Notes: a model not told the origin generated them from the sequence alone. A stretch of DNA of 64,000 nt from Paramecium sonneborni (GCA_905182985.1 CAJJDN010000109.1:124001-188000), one strand, 5' to 3'; positions 1-13,395 are shown, counted from the stretch's first letter. Numbers and translations are program-made.

Positions 1-2497
1 AACTCAATGAAGAAAATGAAATAAACAGATTGATTGAAAATCCTCAAGAGATTACACCTCAAGATTGGTAATTCCTAACTGATGAAGAATAAATTTCAAA
101 GTATTAAATAGAAGTAGTAGAGTTTTAGAAAAATGCCAAAAAATATATATCTAAAAAATCCTAAGAAAAAGATACGAAAAAACAAAAATTGAAGTGGATT
201 TTTAACTATAATTCTTGGTTAGAAAATTAGCATAAAAAAATAATTGGCGATCCCTCTAAAAATGAATTTCATTCTAATTATCAAAAACTCATTGAAATAC
301 TCATTAAAATTGATAAAAGTGTTATAAATTAAGATAGGTTAAATTAATTTAAGGAAGAACCCTGTTTTGCATTAGCAGGTTTATTAACAATTTTATATAT
401 TATACCATGCGATGATATCGATCAATTGTTTAGATTTTTAGAAATTGTAAAAGATATTATTATTTAAACTTAATAGAATGATAGGAGGATGAGATATGAA
501 AACTTTTGTCAAGAAAAAGAGTATGTCAAAATTATTGAAACATTATAAAAAGATTTTATTTAAAAATAAGATAAATAGCACTTTAATATAGATATTAATA
601 AGCATCTTAATTAAATGACAGATAAAACTCTATTTTATATACTTAGCTATTTATTATTCTATGATTGGTGTTGTAGAATTGATTTAAAAAATAAGAAATA
701 CAATTACATTCAAAAATAATTATAAGAGCTCAAATAATTAATGAATGATTACCAATATGATTAAGGGGAGAATTATTTCAATCAAAAATTAAATAATTAT
801 TAGAAATACGGTTTTTTACAATTAATTCAAATTATTATCAATTTTTCTTTTATGATTAACCAATAAGATAGAAATAAACATTCAAAATTATTTCATTCAA
901 TTTTACTAAATTTAAGCTTTGTCAAGATTGACAAGTTAACTATAAAATAAACATTTAATTTTAAAGAGATTAGTGCCATAATATTATCGTTGTTTGATGA
1001 AACTTTTTAAATGGATGACTAAATAATTCTTGAAAATTTAAGAAAAGATCATTTCTTGTCAAGCTTTCTTAAGTATTGTATATTAAAGGTAAACCATCCT
1101 GTAAGTGAAAAGGATTTAAACAAGTACATTATTTTAAAATCAATGGAAAACACTGCATAGGTTGAAATATAGTTAAAATTATAAAAAAACTATTTAAATT
1201 TTTAAGTAATTCAGATAATTGAATACATAGCTATTATAGAATATTAAGATGAAGAAAATTATTTTAAAAAATAGTTTTGTAATTATATCAGTTATTTGTA
1301 CTAATAATATTACAATGATTCTTAAGAACTCTAAAATGAATTAAATTCATATTAAGATGTTTTCTATTAAAACGCAGATATGAACTTATAAACTTTATTG
1401 AATGAATTCACACAATATAAGCATGGTTAGATGATTGATGATATATATAAGGAGATTATATAATTTAAAAAGGAAAACAAGAAAGTAAAGTATAAGTATA
1501 TTTAGGTTAAATAAATTAAAAATGATTTAGAAGAAGAATAGATCCCGAACAAAAAGATAAAGAAAGAGAAATGAAATAAGATAAAAAAATTAAAAAAATT
1601 ATACATTAATGTTTTAGGTGAATCTTATTCCTTGATGGTTGCAGTAATAATTAATTCTCTTCCAGAAATATATTCAATTAAACTAATTAATTCAGAATAT
1701 CTTTTAATAGTTAAGATAAATTAACTTTAGTAATATCCTAACAAATATTATTTCTATCACGTCTTCCTGACCCTAATTATTTATTTTCAATATCAAATGC
1801 GAGACAGGGTGAATACTTCTTAATGTCCTACAAAATTATGCAGTTTAATAATTCCATGTTTTTATTTTCTTATCTTCTTCTTCCATCAATGATTCTTGTA
1901 GATATCTCATGCAAAACACTTATGCAATATCATCTTCTGATTAATCTCTATAATATCTATTTCTCTTTTATTTATTTGGATTAATAAATTCATAACCAAT
2001 CTCAAAGATTTCAATAAAGAATCTAAAGTTTTCATCTAAAAAATCTTACATAGAATTTAGTTCTAACATAATATTAAAAAATTTATTTATTTACTCTAGA
2101 TGTAAAGCTGAAGAAAAACATTTAATCTAGATTTCAGAACTTCATTTAATTGGATCGTCCTTTTTAGTTATTATATGATTTTAAATTGAATGTAATTTAC
2201 TTTTCAGAGTATTAAGGTCCTTCTACAAATAATAATAGAACCTATTATTTGATAATCAATATCAGATAAACTTTGAATCATTAGATAGTATTGAGCATTA
2301 TGCTTAATCCTAAAATGATTAAAGAGTAATTTCTAATTTTTATATAATATATTAAAGTTTATGGTATATTATTTTCAAATCATTTCTTTTAACACAATTT
2401 TACATTTATTTATTATATGTATGCAATTTAATAATTATATCAATTTGGTAAAATTATTTAAAGAGATTTATAGTAATCAATATAATGCAGTAAATGA
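1..2497 (+). CDS. Large hypothetical protein, 5' end outside window
   Basis: An open frame (TAA/TAG read as Gln) runs from the left edge to a TGA at 1572-1574. A second open frame runs from about 1645 to the TGA at 2495-2497. Two introns would join them: a perfect 25-nt GT...TAG intron at 1506-1530 and a 34-nt one at 1611-1644. The join is inferred; two separate genes remain possible. The protein is hydrophilic and rich in Asn, Gln, Lys and Ile, with leucine-rich helical stretches in its second half. I recognise no domain. The start lies outside the window. Its stop lies inside the 3' end of the convergent OTU gene. Confidence 0.5.
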
Positions 2498-4519
2498 AAT
2501 TTATGGAAGCTGTCTCTTTTCTTCTTTTATTTACATTTACTTTAACATTCTGGAATAAAGAATGTCATAATGACCCTCATTATATTTTAAAGTGATAAAA
2601 TTGTTTTAATCATTCCTTGGTTTATTTAATTTAGGCTCAAGTGTTTACATAGACTAGATTGGATGCTTATCTGAGAAATTAATCAACTTCACCTTAAATT
2701 GAGTAATTTCAGAAAAGAACTATATGGATAAAAAATCTCCTTCTTCTTCAAAACTACTGTTTCTTTCCAAAAACTCTTCTGAAGTCTTTTCATCCAAAAA
2801 ATATTGATATTCTCCTTATTGGCAGTATAGTTTATAGCTTTATATGATGGTTGAACGCATAAATATAATGAGGATGTCATAAAAGCCGTTCACTTAATTC
2901 ATATAATGAAGAATGACTTCTGAAAACATCATCATATCGTTATTACACTTTTTACTAAGTTTTTTTAACTCCTAAAAGATTTTCTTGATCAGAGTAAAAA
3001 CCATAGGTCTGTCGATAATCGTAGAACTTTATTTTGTAAAATATTTACTTATTCCAATAAATCTCATGAGCCACAAATTAATTCAAAACATTATCAAATA
3101 GATTATTTACATGAATCAACTCTAAGTAAGGAAAGAGTAAACTTGAAAATAAACAATTTCCATCACCTCTAACTCTTCTCAAATACTAATTTAAGATTAT
3201 ATTATTTACTGGAAACTATGTGATGATTAATTAAATAATTTATTTATCTGCTACTAAATCAGTGATACAATCAGACCTTTCCAATCTTTCAACTGCTCCA
3301 AAAAATTCTATTTTCATGCCATCTAACCTATTATGTCTAACTTAATTCATCTTTTCCAAAACTTCAAATTATAAAGCAGAACAACGTTAACTTGGTTAAC
3401 TTATTTAATTAAATTATTAGAGTTCTAATTAATCATAAATATACATTTCTCTCCTTTTAATTATATTTTTGTAGTCACAAAATTGCTTACTTTAACTGGT
3501 TCTTCCATATTAGTGTCTTCATCATCAAATTTCATTATTTCTATTTGTTCATTCAATTGATCACATTTTAAATTTTCTTAATTCTTTATTTCTAGTTAAT
3601 CTACTGCTTACTATTCAATTTAATTTAATTAAATTATTGGATTAATTGATTCAGATTTTATTATTTCTACCTATATTGTTTATTTTATTGGAGATTCCTT
3701 AATAGTTTCTATTTTTGATGTACCTAAATTTCTCTCGAAAATTTTAATAGTTTAGCTTTCTCTTTTGCTCAAATTCATTTCTTTAATTTCTGATTTTATT
3801 ATTGATTATTCAACATTTTAATATTTAATTGAATCATTATTTGGTTTATATTCATCTTCAAAGCTGTTTTTTATTTAGACTTCTTAAAAATTTCCTTTTT
3901 GTTATACTAATTGATCATATAATTTAGTTGTTATTTTATATTACTACATTTATTCAGGATAATTATTCTATTCTTAAATAGTATTATAATTTTATTTTTA
4001 ATCCATTGATTAAGTTTCGTTTTTTTAGAATATTGAATGCTTATTTGATTACTCAAATCTATTTGAACAATTTATAATATTAGAATATTATTGCTCTGTT
4101 TTTACTATTTTACCTTAATTTTAGTAATAGTTAGCGTTATTATAATTATTTTATATCATTTAAGGCTTGTTGTTCAAATTTTTTACTTCATATTTATTAA
4201 CAATATCACATGTCTTAATATTTGAACGATCAAACTAAGGACTATTTGGAATATCAGAAGGAAATCTTGAAATGAATTAAGGATTCTTTATTAGTTAAAA
4301 TTAGTTTTAATTATCAAATATCTTATGCTTTTAATGATCCTTAATAGTTTAATTTGTACCGCCTTACATAAAAAATTCTCTATTTGTTTATTTAATTGCT
4401 GAATCATAAGATGCATTTTATATATTTTATTAGCTATTTACATTTTATCGGTTTGACTATTTTTATTAATATCCTTGATTATTGTACATATGCTCCATTT
4501 TTCCTGATTTTTGATACAT
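2477..4519 (-). CDS. OTU-family (otubain-like) deubiquitinase with long N-terminal extension
   Basis: Predicted cysteine protease that removes ubiquitin from substrates. The first ~390 residues are Gln/Asn-rich and low in complexity. The OTU domain follows, with the catalytic cysteine in RGDGNCLFSS (near 3140-3170) and the catalytic histidine in NEGHYDILYS near the C-terminus, as in otubains (peptidase C65). Two introns restore the frame: a 20-nt GTATAT...TAG intron upstream of the OTU domain and a 22-nt GTAAAT...AAAG intron inside it. After splicing, the central region reads as the helical otubain segment (e.g. ILIIFMRSTII). The start is the first ATG of the frame. The gene ends tail-to-tail with the upstream gene, overlapping it by about 21 bp. 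Family is fairly sure; ubiquitin-linkage preference cannot be read. Confidence 0.82.
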
Positions 4520-4740
4520 TTTCAAAATTTATAAAAAAATAAATTTCTAATATTAATCTTCTATTAATGAATAAAAGTATAATACTAGTAAAGTGATTTA
4601 TTTAGGTATGAAAGAAAAAGAGAAGATTTATTTTTAAGATAAATTAAGAATAATATATATTATTACTCTAACTCTAATAATTAATATGAGAGAATGGATG
4701 TTATTTAATTAATTATTAATTTAATATTCTGGAATTAAAA

Positions 4741-5278
4741 ATGGATAGTGTAAAGAAAGAACATTCATACACATATTGGGTTAAAAATGATCCAAATCAT
4801 CCTAAAATAGATTGTTAGCCAAAGAAAGTTGAAGACCCAACATAAGTGTAATAAGTGCAAACTGTAGGATCTTAATGGAATGTATCAGGAACATGGGAGG
4901 AAAAAAAAGTAGCAATGAGTGAAATTAAGAAATCACTTGAAAATATTATAGGAGTAAGAATTATAAATAATAACTATTTTTAGATGAAGATTGGTTAAAC
5001 TAAAATATCAGCTGTAGAATCTGTTGATGGAGAAGCTCATCTTTATTTAAGTAGAGGTAAAATAAGAATGGGTTATCATTTAAAAATCACCTATGCACTT
5101 GAAGATGATGGATAAATTAAATACACAGACTTCACTGATGATGGGGATAGAGATGTAAAGATTAAAAATATATTATAATAAGTATATACTTGAAGATGTC
5201 AATGATGAAACAGTCAAACATTAAATAGAGGATTTACATTTGAAAACAAAAGAGTTTGTAGAAGTATTTAAGAATTGA
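4741..5278 (+). CDS. Aha1-type Hsp90 ATPase activator (N-terminal domain)
   Basis: Co-chaperone related to Aha1/Hch1, which stimulates the Hsp90 ATPase. After a short N-terminus the protein has WNVSGTWEEKK, then a region reading DGEAHLYLSRGKIRMGYHL, both matching the Aha1 N-terminal domain (Trp-Asn-x-x-x-x-Trp-Glu-Glu and the Gly-Glu-Ala...Arg-Gly-Lys strand pair). Inferred introns are 4954-4983 (30 nt) and 5155-5182 (28 nt); the second restores the frame to the C-terminus YILEDVNDE. The spliced protein is about 160 residues, so it carries only the N-domain and lacks the C-terminal START-like domain of full Aha1, resembling yeast Hch1 in size. Cytosolic by inference. Confidence 0.8.
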
Positions 5279-5362
5279 TTGTATTATATTGTGTATTTAT
5301 AATTATTAATGTTCCAATAAATATTATAAACTAATAAATTTTAATATATACCACTTTAATTA

Positions 5363-5878
5363 TCATTTTTTTTTTGGCTATTAAATCTATTGAGCTTTTA
5401 TTTATAGTTTTCCTTATTCTTATGGTTTTTAACATTATTCATAAAAATTTTATAATTATAATCTGAATCCTTCATTAGGATGAACAAAATCTCTTTTATT
5501 TTAAATATATAAGAGTGCTTCATCTGGTTTCATGTTCATTTCTTTAATAAAATATGCCATCATAATTGAAACTGATCTTGATATACCAACTTGACAATGA
5601 ACAAGAACATTTGTCTTTGTTAAGTGTGATTTAATAAATTTACATGTTTTTTCAAAGTGTTCTGATAATTTAAAATTAGGTTCATCAGGTGCAACTATTC
5701 TTAAATGATGTATATGAGAAGGTATTTTATATTCTAATTCATCTATAACAGATATAATTGCGCCAAACTTATACTTTTTAATAGAATCAAGTGATTAGAT
5801 TCCTCCGACATAGAGATTCCCTTTATCAAAAAAATTAGATTTATGGATCAAAGTACAGCTGAAATAATCAGGAATCAT
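5363..5878 (-). CDS. Dual-specificity protein phosphatase
   Basis: A single open frame of about 171 codons, no intron needed. The N-terminus NLYVGG matches the start of DUSP catalytic domains. The active-site loop reads VLVHCQVGISRSVSIMMAY, with the catalytic Cys and Arg of the HCx5R motif intact, followed by the usual KRDFVHPNEGF helix region. It should dephosphorylate phospho-Tyr and phospho-Ser/Thr in a signalling protein; the substrate cannot be read. The frame ends in a run of ten A before TGA, so the last residues are lysines. It lies tail-to-tail with the Aha1-like gene, 84 bp away. Confidence 0.88.
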
Positions 5879-6046
5879 GTAAAAAATGAATTTATTTGAA
5901 AATAAATAAATAATTATTGAATGAATAAATAGAATATGAATTCAATGATTAAATGAGTAAAAGATGAAGTGAATCTTATAATAGATATTGAATATAAAAA
6001 ATATTTGATGATTTTAATTATGTATAAATGTAACACATATTTAATA

Positions 6047-6500
6047 TCAAAATAAACTATGTATTTGCAAACCATCTTGATCATAATCATCTAAAGTGTA
6101 TAGGTTTGGCAAAGCCTTATAAATTAATTTATAGTATTATTATGTTTGACAAATAGGATTGAAAAGTAATCTCAATTCTATTAGTTATGTATCTGCTAGC
6201 AATTTGAGATTGGCATCATCAACAATTTGATTGCTAAATGGAATAATATATGTATATATACTCTTGAAGTGAAAGTATTTTTAATTTTTTAAGATGAGCA
6301 ATTTCTTTGAAACATTAATTAGTCAATTCGTTTGATTCTGCAATTAAAATTTCAATATCTTATTGATCAGTAAGAAAGGAGAGATCTTTGAGTTTCAATC
6401 CACTGACATCTAAAACTTTGAGATTAGGTTTGAGGGGTAACTTGAGTGTTCTGACTTATTTCTGATAGTGTAATTCTTTATTATATTCTAAATTTTACAT
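6047..6500 (-). CDS. ANP32-like leucine-rich repeat protein
   Basis: About 140 residues made of leucine-rich repeats ending in the capping motif LPNLYTLDDYDQDG. This resembles the C-cap of ANP32/U2A'-type proteins (Leu-Pro-x-Leu-x-x-Leu-Asp-x-Tyr-Asp). A 28-nt intron at 6234-6261 joins LSLQD to NQIVDDANLK in register. ANP32 proteins are nuclear and act in histone binding and phosphatase inhibition, but this protein stops soon after the cap and lacks the long acidic tail. The ANP32 name is therefore by fold only; another short LRR protein, such as a small axonemal or spliceosomal type, is possible. Confidence 0.7.
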
Positions 6501-6556
6501 GAGTATTTTAATTAATGTGAATAATTGATTATTAATAATGTAAAAAATAAAATTGG

Positions 6557-9111
6557 ATGAAGATGAAGAATTTAATTTTAGAAGATAGTTCGAATTATAA
6601 TAAAGTGTAGTAGAGCCAAAATAACTATCGAAAGTATTATGATGTTTTTAAATAGTTCAAAGATATATTGAATCAAGCAATTGATTTGAATAAGAGGAAG
6701 AAAAATGAATTAGCTTAATACAATAGAAAATAAATAAAGGAAGAAAACATAAATTGCACTTAATAATAATTGAATTTTATATAGGAATAGACAGATGAAG
6801 TTTTAACTTATTAAGAATACTTGAAGACAAAGTTAGATCAAATATTAAAGGCAAAATTATTAACAGATAGAAAGATCAATTATTATAATGATAATTTACG
6901 ACATATTAAGACTTAACCTGATCATGTATAAAGAGAATTAGATGATAAAGTTAAAATTATGCTTAAGAAAACTTAACATTTTACCCAATAATTTTAAAAT
7001 TAAATGGAGAAGTTTAGAAGTTAATCTGAAATGAATCAAGAATAATATTCAAGAGATATGGAAAATAGTGAATAAGAAATTAAAGAAATCTAACTTAAAA
7101 TTAAAAAATGTTAATCTAAAAATTAAGAATTATTATCATAAATTCGTATTTTAACTGAACAAGAAGAATAGAAGAAACATTAATTATAGGAATGTTTCAA
7201 AATTAGTGAATACATTGAATTCTTTATGGAAGCTAAATTAAAAGTTGTTGATTAAATACAAGGAAATCAAGATCAAATATAAGAAGTAGGTTAATCTTTA
7301 TCATAATAAAATGATAAAACCTTAACAAGAGTCGAAATCTTAAATCAAGTTGATGAGTTTTATAAAACATAAGATATTGGCTAATTAACCAAATAAATTA
7401 TTAGCACTTATCATTATCTACTTGAACATTAGAATATGCAAACAAATGAATATAACTTTTTTACTGAAGAAAAGACTTTAAGGTAATAGTAGATATTACA
7501 ATTAAATAATGAATTGTCTCAACTTAAAAGTATTTGTAATATTCCACTTGATGATCAAACTAATTTTGGTTCATATAATAACACTATTATAGAAGGACCA
7601 TAAATTATTCATGAAAATTATCAATTAAATTTTCATCTACATGGCTATTAACTTTGTTTAATCACAATTTATCAAAAATTAATTGATATGATTTAAAGAT
7701 TATGTAATAATATAATTTGGTTATCAGAAACTACTAAATCTATTCCAAAATCATTAGATAATAAATGTATGTAATATCTCAAAAACTTTACTAAAAATGA
7801 TTTTAATTTATATGTTCCTTTAGCTACTTAGAGTGTTCCAGTCAATAAATCAACAACATCAAAACATTTTGGATAATATGTTTGTATTGGTAAAAGAAAT
7901 GGTAGTATAACTAGTGAAGAAATTCCTAGTGAATAAAAAATTGAATCTATGACAAGATTACCTAATGAATAATTATCTAAGTTTAAAATGCATTAAGACT
8001 ATGAATTTATCATTAATCAATGGAATGATTTAATTAGAAATGATTTTATTACTTAAACTTTAAAATAAGATATCAATTTTGATAATATTGATATTACATT
8101 AAGCAATCATGAAATTATATGTTAAATGTATGATCAATATTCTAAACTCATTAAAGATGCTGATATCAAAAAACATTTTGAATTATAATTCTCCTATTAT
8201 AGAGATATTATGAGGCATATCTATAAAAATAATTAAAATTTTAATTCCAAATCCTTAACATTGAAATAAAAATTCACTAATGAAGTTACATCTCCCTTTT
8301 TACTCTAAATTAAATAGCTTTAATTAAAGAGATTATAAGAGTAGGTTAATAGTTCAAATTTAGATGATGAATCTAATTTTAAAATGTAATCAAATAAAAC
8401 TTTTAATACTTAAGATGATAGAAAATATCATGAATATTTCATTCATTAAAGCTCAAAAATTAAAAAATAATTTCCTGCATTGCATGATCATTTAGTTACT
8501 AAGACTCTTTAAGATATAGATGTTATGAAATAAAAAGAAATGAATGAAAATTATTAATAATCTGATTTAATATCATCTGATATGGATTATTTAAATTAGG
8601 AAAGAAGAAATTTAAAAGGAATTCTTAGTAAAAAGAAGTAAAAACCTTAAACAGCTAGTTCTTAAAAATCTAAAAACGGATCTCTTGAAACATCTAGTAC
8701 AAAAACTAAAATTATTAAATAAGTTGATTTATTACACAAGATCCATAAATGTATAAATATTTTAATTAATTATATTTAGTATCTTCCTCAACTCGTAAAT
8801 TAGAAATTAGTAATAGTTTTAATGCTGATTTGAGTAAATACACTTAAAATGTATAAAGAAAAATATCTGATTATTTTACTCCAAAAATAGACATGGATTT
8901 TTGTTAAAAAGAAGAAAGCAGAATTTTATTAAAACCAAGTTAATTTGAAAAAACTCTTTCTGCATCAAAATCAGTAGAACCATATCCTATGACACCTCAT
9001 TCTGAATAAGTATTTTCATTAGATAGAATTGATTCTTTCAGATAGATTCAAGATTCCACCTAATTAGGAAGTGCTAAAAAAGAAAAGGCCTTTTTGATTA
9101 AAAGAAAATGA
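6557..9111 (+). CDS. Coiled-coil protein of unknown function
   Basis: One long frame of about 840 residues with a single inferred 29-nt intron near 8753-8781 (GTATAA...TTTAG), after which the C-terminus reads in frame to TGA at 9109-9111. The first ~330 residues are Lys/Glu/Gln-rich with heptad-like leucine spacing, suggesting coiled coil. The middle is more globular. The last third is rich in Ser, Lys and Gln and looks disordered. No enzymatic motif is visible. A structural role at cilia or cortex would suit such a protein in a ciliate, but that is a guess. Confidence 0.75.
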
Positions 9112-9590
9112 ATGATTCTTAATTAATATTATTATTATGGAATACAAAAAAAAAATAAAAAACAAAATATCATTAAATATTCTTATTCTTTGAATATCTA
9201 TTTGTTATAAAAATGATTATGCTAGAATTAAAAATCATCTTGAATAGTTTTGATAAAATATATGTATCATAAAAATAAATTCAATTAAAATAGACAATGA
9301 TTGATTATAATAGATTTAATAATAAAAAGATGAATCTATCACTAATAAACATATTGAAGAGTTCTTAAAATATTGTATATAAAACTTGAAGTTAAAAATG
9401 AAATCTATTAACAGAGGACAATGACGGAAATAATATAATAATTGAGAATGACAAAAAATTAATTTATTAATATTGAAAAAATGATGTCATTATCCAAAAT
9501 TATTATTAAAAGAGCTTAATGTGATACAAAATTTTTTTTTATTATCCAAGTTATTGAATAATAGGTTATTACTCAAGTGGTTAATTAGGT
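9112..9590. other. Intergenic stretch, no supported gene
   Basis: About 480 bp of AT-rich DNA between the coiled-coil gene and the RING-CH gene. A frame of about 60 codons starts at an ATG near 9214, but it has low-complexity composition and no recognisable motif, so I do not call it. Confidence 0.5.
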
Positions 9591-10555
9591 ATGTTTATTC
9601 CTGAAGCACTTACTATGTCCTAATCTCCTCAACATTAATTTAACACAATTGACTAATCACAATAGCAAATAAACTAAGTTGAAACAATCTAATTTGGCTA
9701 GATGTTGAAAACAAGAAAAATAGTTCCTGAGCTTAAAATGAGAAAAATATATTTAATGAAGGTTTGAAATTCTTTAATAATTAGGATTAACTAAGAGAGA
9801 AGAATGTTTGGATAGAAATGTAGATAAATCAATACCGATAACAAGATTCGATTCTCCATGATGAAACTAGTAAGAAATCATATATATTTATTTTTGAAGA
9901 GTTTTGTAGAATCTGTTTATGTGATGATGGTAATTCTGATCTCATAAGACCCTGTAAATGTAAAGGTTCTTTATAATATATACATGAAAATTGTCTCAAA
10001 ATCTGGATCTTAGAAAAACAAGGAATTGAGAAGGTGTATAAAAATAATGTAAGATGGAATTTATATAAAAAGATAGATTGTGAAGTTTGTCATTCAAAAT
10101 TTTTAATGGAAACTAAATTTTGTGATTAAAAAAAGTTAAAGATGATACAAAGAGCAACAAAAGCTAGAAAGTGTTGCTGGATAATCGAAATAATAGTTTC
10201 TTTTGGAATTATTGGAATAATTATTGGATTAATCTTTTTAATAATTACAGTAACAAGATACAATAAATATTAGAGTGAAAGAATAGATCCTTTGGTTTTA
10301 GCAAGTGCATTAGTGCTTTTCATTTTATTGATTTTAAATATCACTTTTATCTATGCAAGTTGTATTGATCAAGTTAAAGTTGAAGTACTTGATCCTTGGA
10401 AAATTATAGATATTCAAGGAGAAAGTTATTCTTAATCAATTTCAATATTGGAATTAGATAACCAAATTAAGTAAAGTATTTAGATTGTAAACAACAATGA
10501 TAACAGATAGAATAGACGCTATTCTACATTAAATGTAATTTAAATATAAAATTGA
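9591..10555 (+). CDS. RING-CH (MARCH-type) membrane E3 ubiquitin ligase
   Basis: Predicted membrane-bound E3 ligase. After a Gln-rich N-terminus of about 90 residues comes a RING-CH (RINGv) finger: FCRICLCDDG, then RPCKCKGSLQYIHENCL and IDCEVCHSKF. This gives the C4HC3 ligand order C-x2-C...C-x-C...H-x2-C...C-x2-C, with the conserved Trp (KIWI) between. Two transmembrane helices follow (about 10192-10260 and 10297-10360), the usual MARCH arrangement. A 23-nt intron (GTTTGAAATT...TTAG, about 9764-9786) is needed to stay in frame. A TGA upstream in the same frame supports this ATG. Confidence 0.85.
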
Positions 10556-10648
10556 AATGAATTATTACTTGTTTATGAATTAATTATTGTTCTTGTAATT
10601 AAGATATTTTGTATATCCAAGTACATTAAAAATAAATAATTAATCCAG

Positions 10649-13395
10649 ATGTCAAACGAAGAAAAAATTGATTTACAAATTCTTGGAAAAATACGTCATC
10701 TTATTCCTTATAATTTTACCATCGAGAGAATTAAAAAACATGAGGTACAAAAAAACATAGGGTAAATATTAATAATCCATCTTTTTTTAGTTTAGTTAAG
10801 AAAACTTAATTAAAATCTTCTAGAAGATTTACTTTAGAGTAGAATGATTAATATGATGAGTTCTGTGATGTTTTAGATTCATTAACTTTTGGTAATGATT
10901 TACAAGTGATTAAATAATTTGATGATTTTAAAGAGACAATTAAACCTAAGATTATGAAAGGATCTACTTTTGGTGTTGTTAATGGAGTTGAAAGTATTGA
11001 TTTGAATTCGTTTTAATCCAAAAAAGGTTGTTTTAAACCAATTTAAGATAAAACGAATCTAATCATCTTTTGGGTAATTTTGTAAAATATTATAATAGTC
11101 TTCTTAAGTACAAAAATCAACAAGAGCACTTAATTATTTGAATTCATGGTTAAACTAAAATTAGAATTTAAAATAGTAAATTAATCCAATTGCAATTTCT
11201 TTAGATCGTGATTTGAATAGTATAAAAGCATACTCTAAAGATAATGAAGTAAAAGAATTTTAACATTATCGATTCAATTTTGGTTGGGATCCAACAAATG
11301 AATTCTAAAAAGCATTAGAATTGAATTATTTACCAAAAATTGTTATTGTTGGACAAGATAATTATGTTGTAGATGTGACAACTAAATCTAAAAAAATAGA
11401 AAATATAATTCAAACATATTTAAAATCAGAAAAATAAATTTAGGAATCTGAAGAAGTTTAAGTACCTGAAGAACTTATTGAATAAGAAACATATAAAAAA
11501 ATTAAAACAACATTGGTTTAAACTATAGCAAATTAATTATCTGAAAATACACAATTTGCTAAAAGTGATTTTATTAAACTAACATTAATAAAAAGTCATT
11601 AAGTATCTAATGATGGTTCAAAAGTACTTATATAAAGAAGTCATTTAAATATTGCATATGATGTTTCAGTTTAATCAAAAGAAGCAATACTAAAGTTTTT
11701 GAGTGATCTTCAAACTTAATTAGGAAATGATAATGTTCATATTTAGAAATAACTTTTAAAGGATCCTAAAGGCATAGTAGATAAGATATCAAATGCATTT
11801 TAGGATGCTTTGAAATCAAATCATTAAGAAATATCAGAATATATAATTAAAACAGAAAGTTTTAATTATGTACATGAAAAAGAAATATTTTAATAAGAAG
11901 TTTCATAAATTAATAAGAGAGGAATATTTAATCTTACATTTTAATAATATGAAACTATTTCTTCATAATTTTACTCTTATTTAAAATAAAATCAAGAAGA
12001 AATTGATGAAAGTGATGAAGAACATGATCATGATACAGAATAATAATAAGATAGAGATTTTATTTAGGGTCATATAAATTAATTAACTGATTCTTTAAAA
12101 TCTGGATTACAATTAACTGTTGGTTAATAATTTTAAGCTATATAAAATTATCATAAATTTGGAAAAGATTAATCAGAATCAATTACACATAAAGAAAATG
12201 AAATTTTAATTGCCTTTTATTGGACTGATAATAAAGAGAGTGATAGACAATTTCCAAATATAATTAAGTTCTTATTGGCCAATGAAGATTCATTTAAAGA
12301 TAAAGTAAGATTTGTAGCTTTAAGTCAACATAAATTTGATCATTATGAGCATTATTTTGTAAAAAATTAAGGTATTGAAGAAGTTATTGATTTCTTTTTC
12401 CCAAGATAAGAAAATTAGGAAGATTAAATATAATATCAAGTAAAAAAGTTTCCTTATTTTATAATTGTTGATAAGATAGGATCTATAAGATTATTATCAG
12501 AAACTTTAGAAGATTTAGAGTCTTTAATTTAGAATTTGTTAGAGGATTAAATTAATAATCTAAAATAATTAGGTAATTTAAATGATGAATAATATAATCA
12601 AATTGTTTAATTTTTGAATTCGGATGCAAGTAAAAATCTTTCTTAACTTAATAACAAAAGATAATTTTCTTTAAATTTTAATTTCATTGAAATTCAGCAA
12701 GGTGAAAAGAAAAATAGACTTGCTCCAATTTTAAATTATACAATAAGAGAAGGTAGAGAAAAACATTTTGAAGTATTTCTAAAACTTCTTAATAAAGTTT
12801 TTCAGATTTAAAAATTTTAGGTTAATAAAACAACTTAGATGACTTTAAATTTTTTATTTCCTGGAAAAGATTGTAAATTATGTTAGAATGAATTAAATGA
12901 ATAAACTCCTTAATATTTTAGTCCATTTTCTAACGAATTTTATTGTGTAAAATGTGCTGAAGTTTTTGATTAAAAAGCAATAGGAAATAATAAATTAAGA
13001 GTAAAAGATAATCTAATATTTTTCAATGCTCCTTTAGTTGATAAATCTGTATTGAATGATATTGATGTAAATAGATTAGGAAATAATTTAAAAGTCAAGA
13101 GAGGAGATCCATATTCTTAAAGACATGCAATAGATTGTAATGGTTGTGATAATGAGATTAAAGGATTCAGATATATAGTTTTAAATTGTTTAGCAGGTAG
13201 ATTAACAGAAATGGTAATATTAATAAATTTAATAGTGATAAGGCTTTAGTAGATTTCTGTTAAAATTGCTTCAATTAAATAAGATAAGGAGGAGGAGAAT
13301 TAGAGAAAATTGTAAAGAGAACTTCAATGTATGGTTACAATCCATCGATGCTACTGTTAAGAATTCCATTCTATATGGGATATTATGAGTATTGA
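10649..13395 (+). CDS. Double thioredoxin-fold protein with C-terminal ZZ-type zinc finger
   Basis: About 890 residues after removing introns at 10762-10790 (29 nt), 11074-11098 (25 nt) and 13214-13242 (29 nt). A thioredoxin-like domain (about residues 125-230) begins NLIIFWSSQVQKS and ends PKIVIVGQDNYVV. A second begins ILIAFYWTDNKESD and ends FPYFIIVDKIGS. Both have serine, asparagine or other residues where redox-active members have CxxC, so they are probably not oxidoreductases. Two Cys pairs follow (DCKLCQNEL, YCVKCAE), then a ZZ finger: AIDCNGCDNEIKGFRYIVLNC...DFCQNCF. The last intron lies inside the ZZ finger and its removal restores DFCQNCF. Domain calls are by pattern; the role is unknown, perhaps a protein-interaction scaffold. 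Confidence 0.75.

Noticed and set aside
2361..2558. 65-codon frame on the + strand
   Set aside because: It overlaps the coding ends of the two convergent genes in another frame; hydrophobic composition from reading out of frame.
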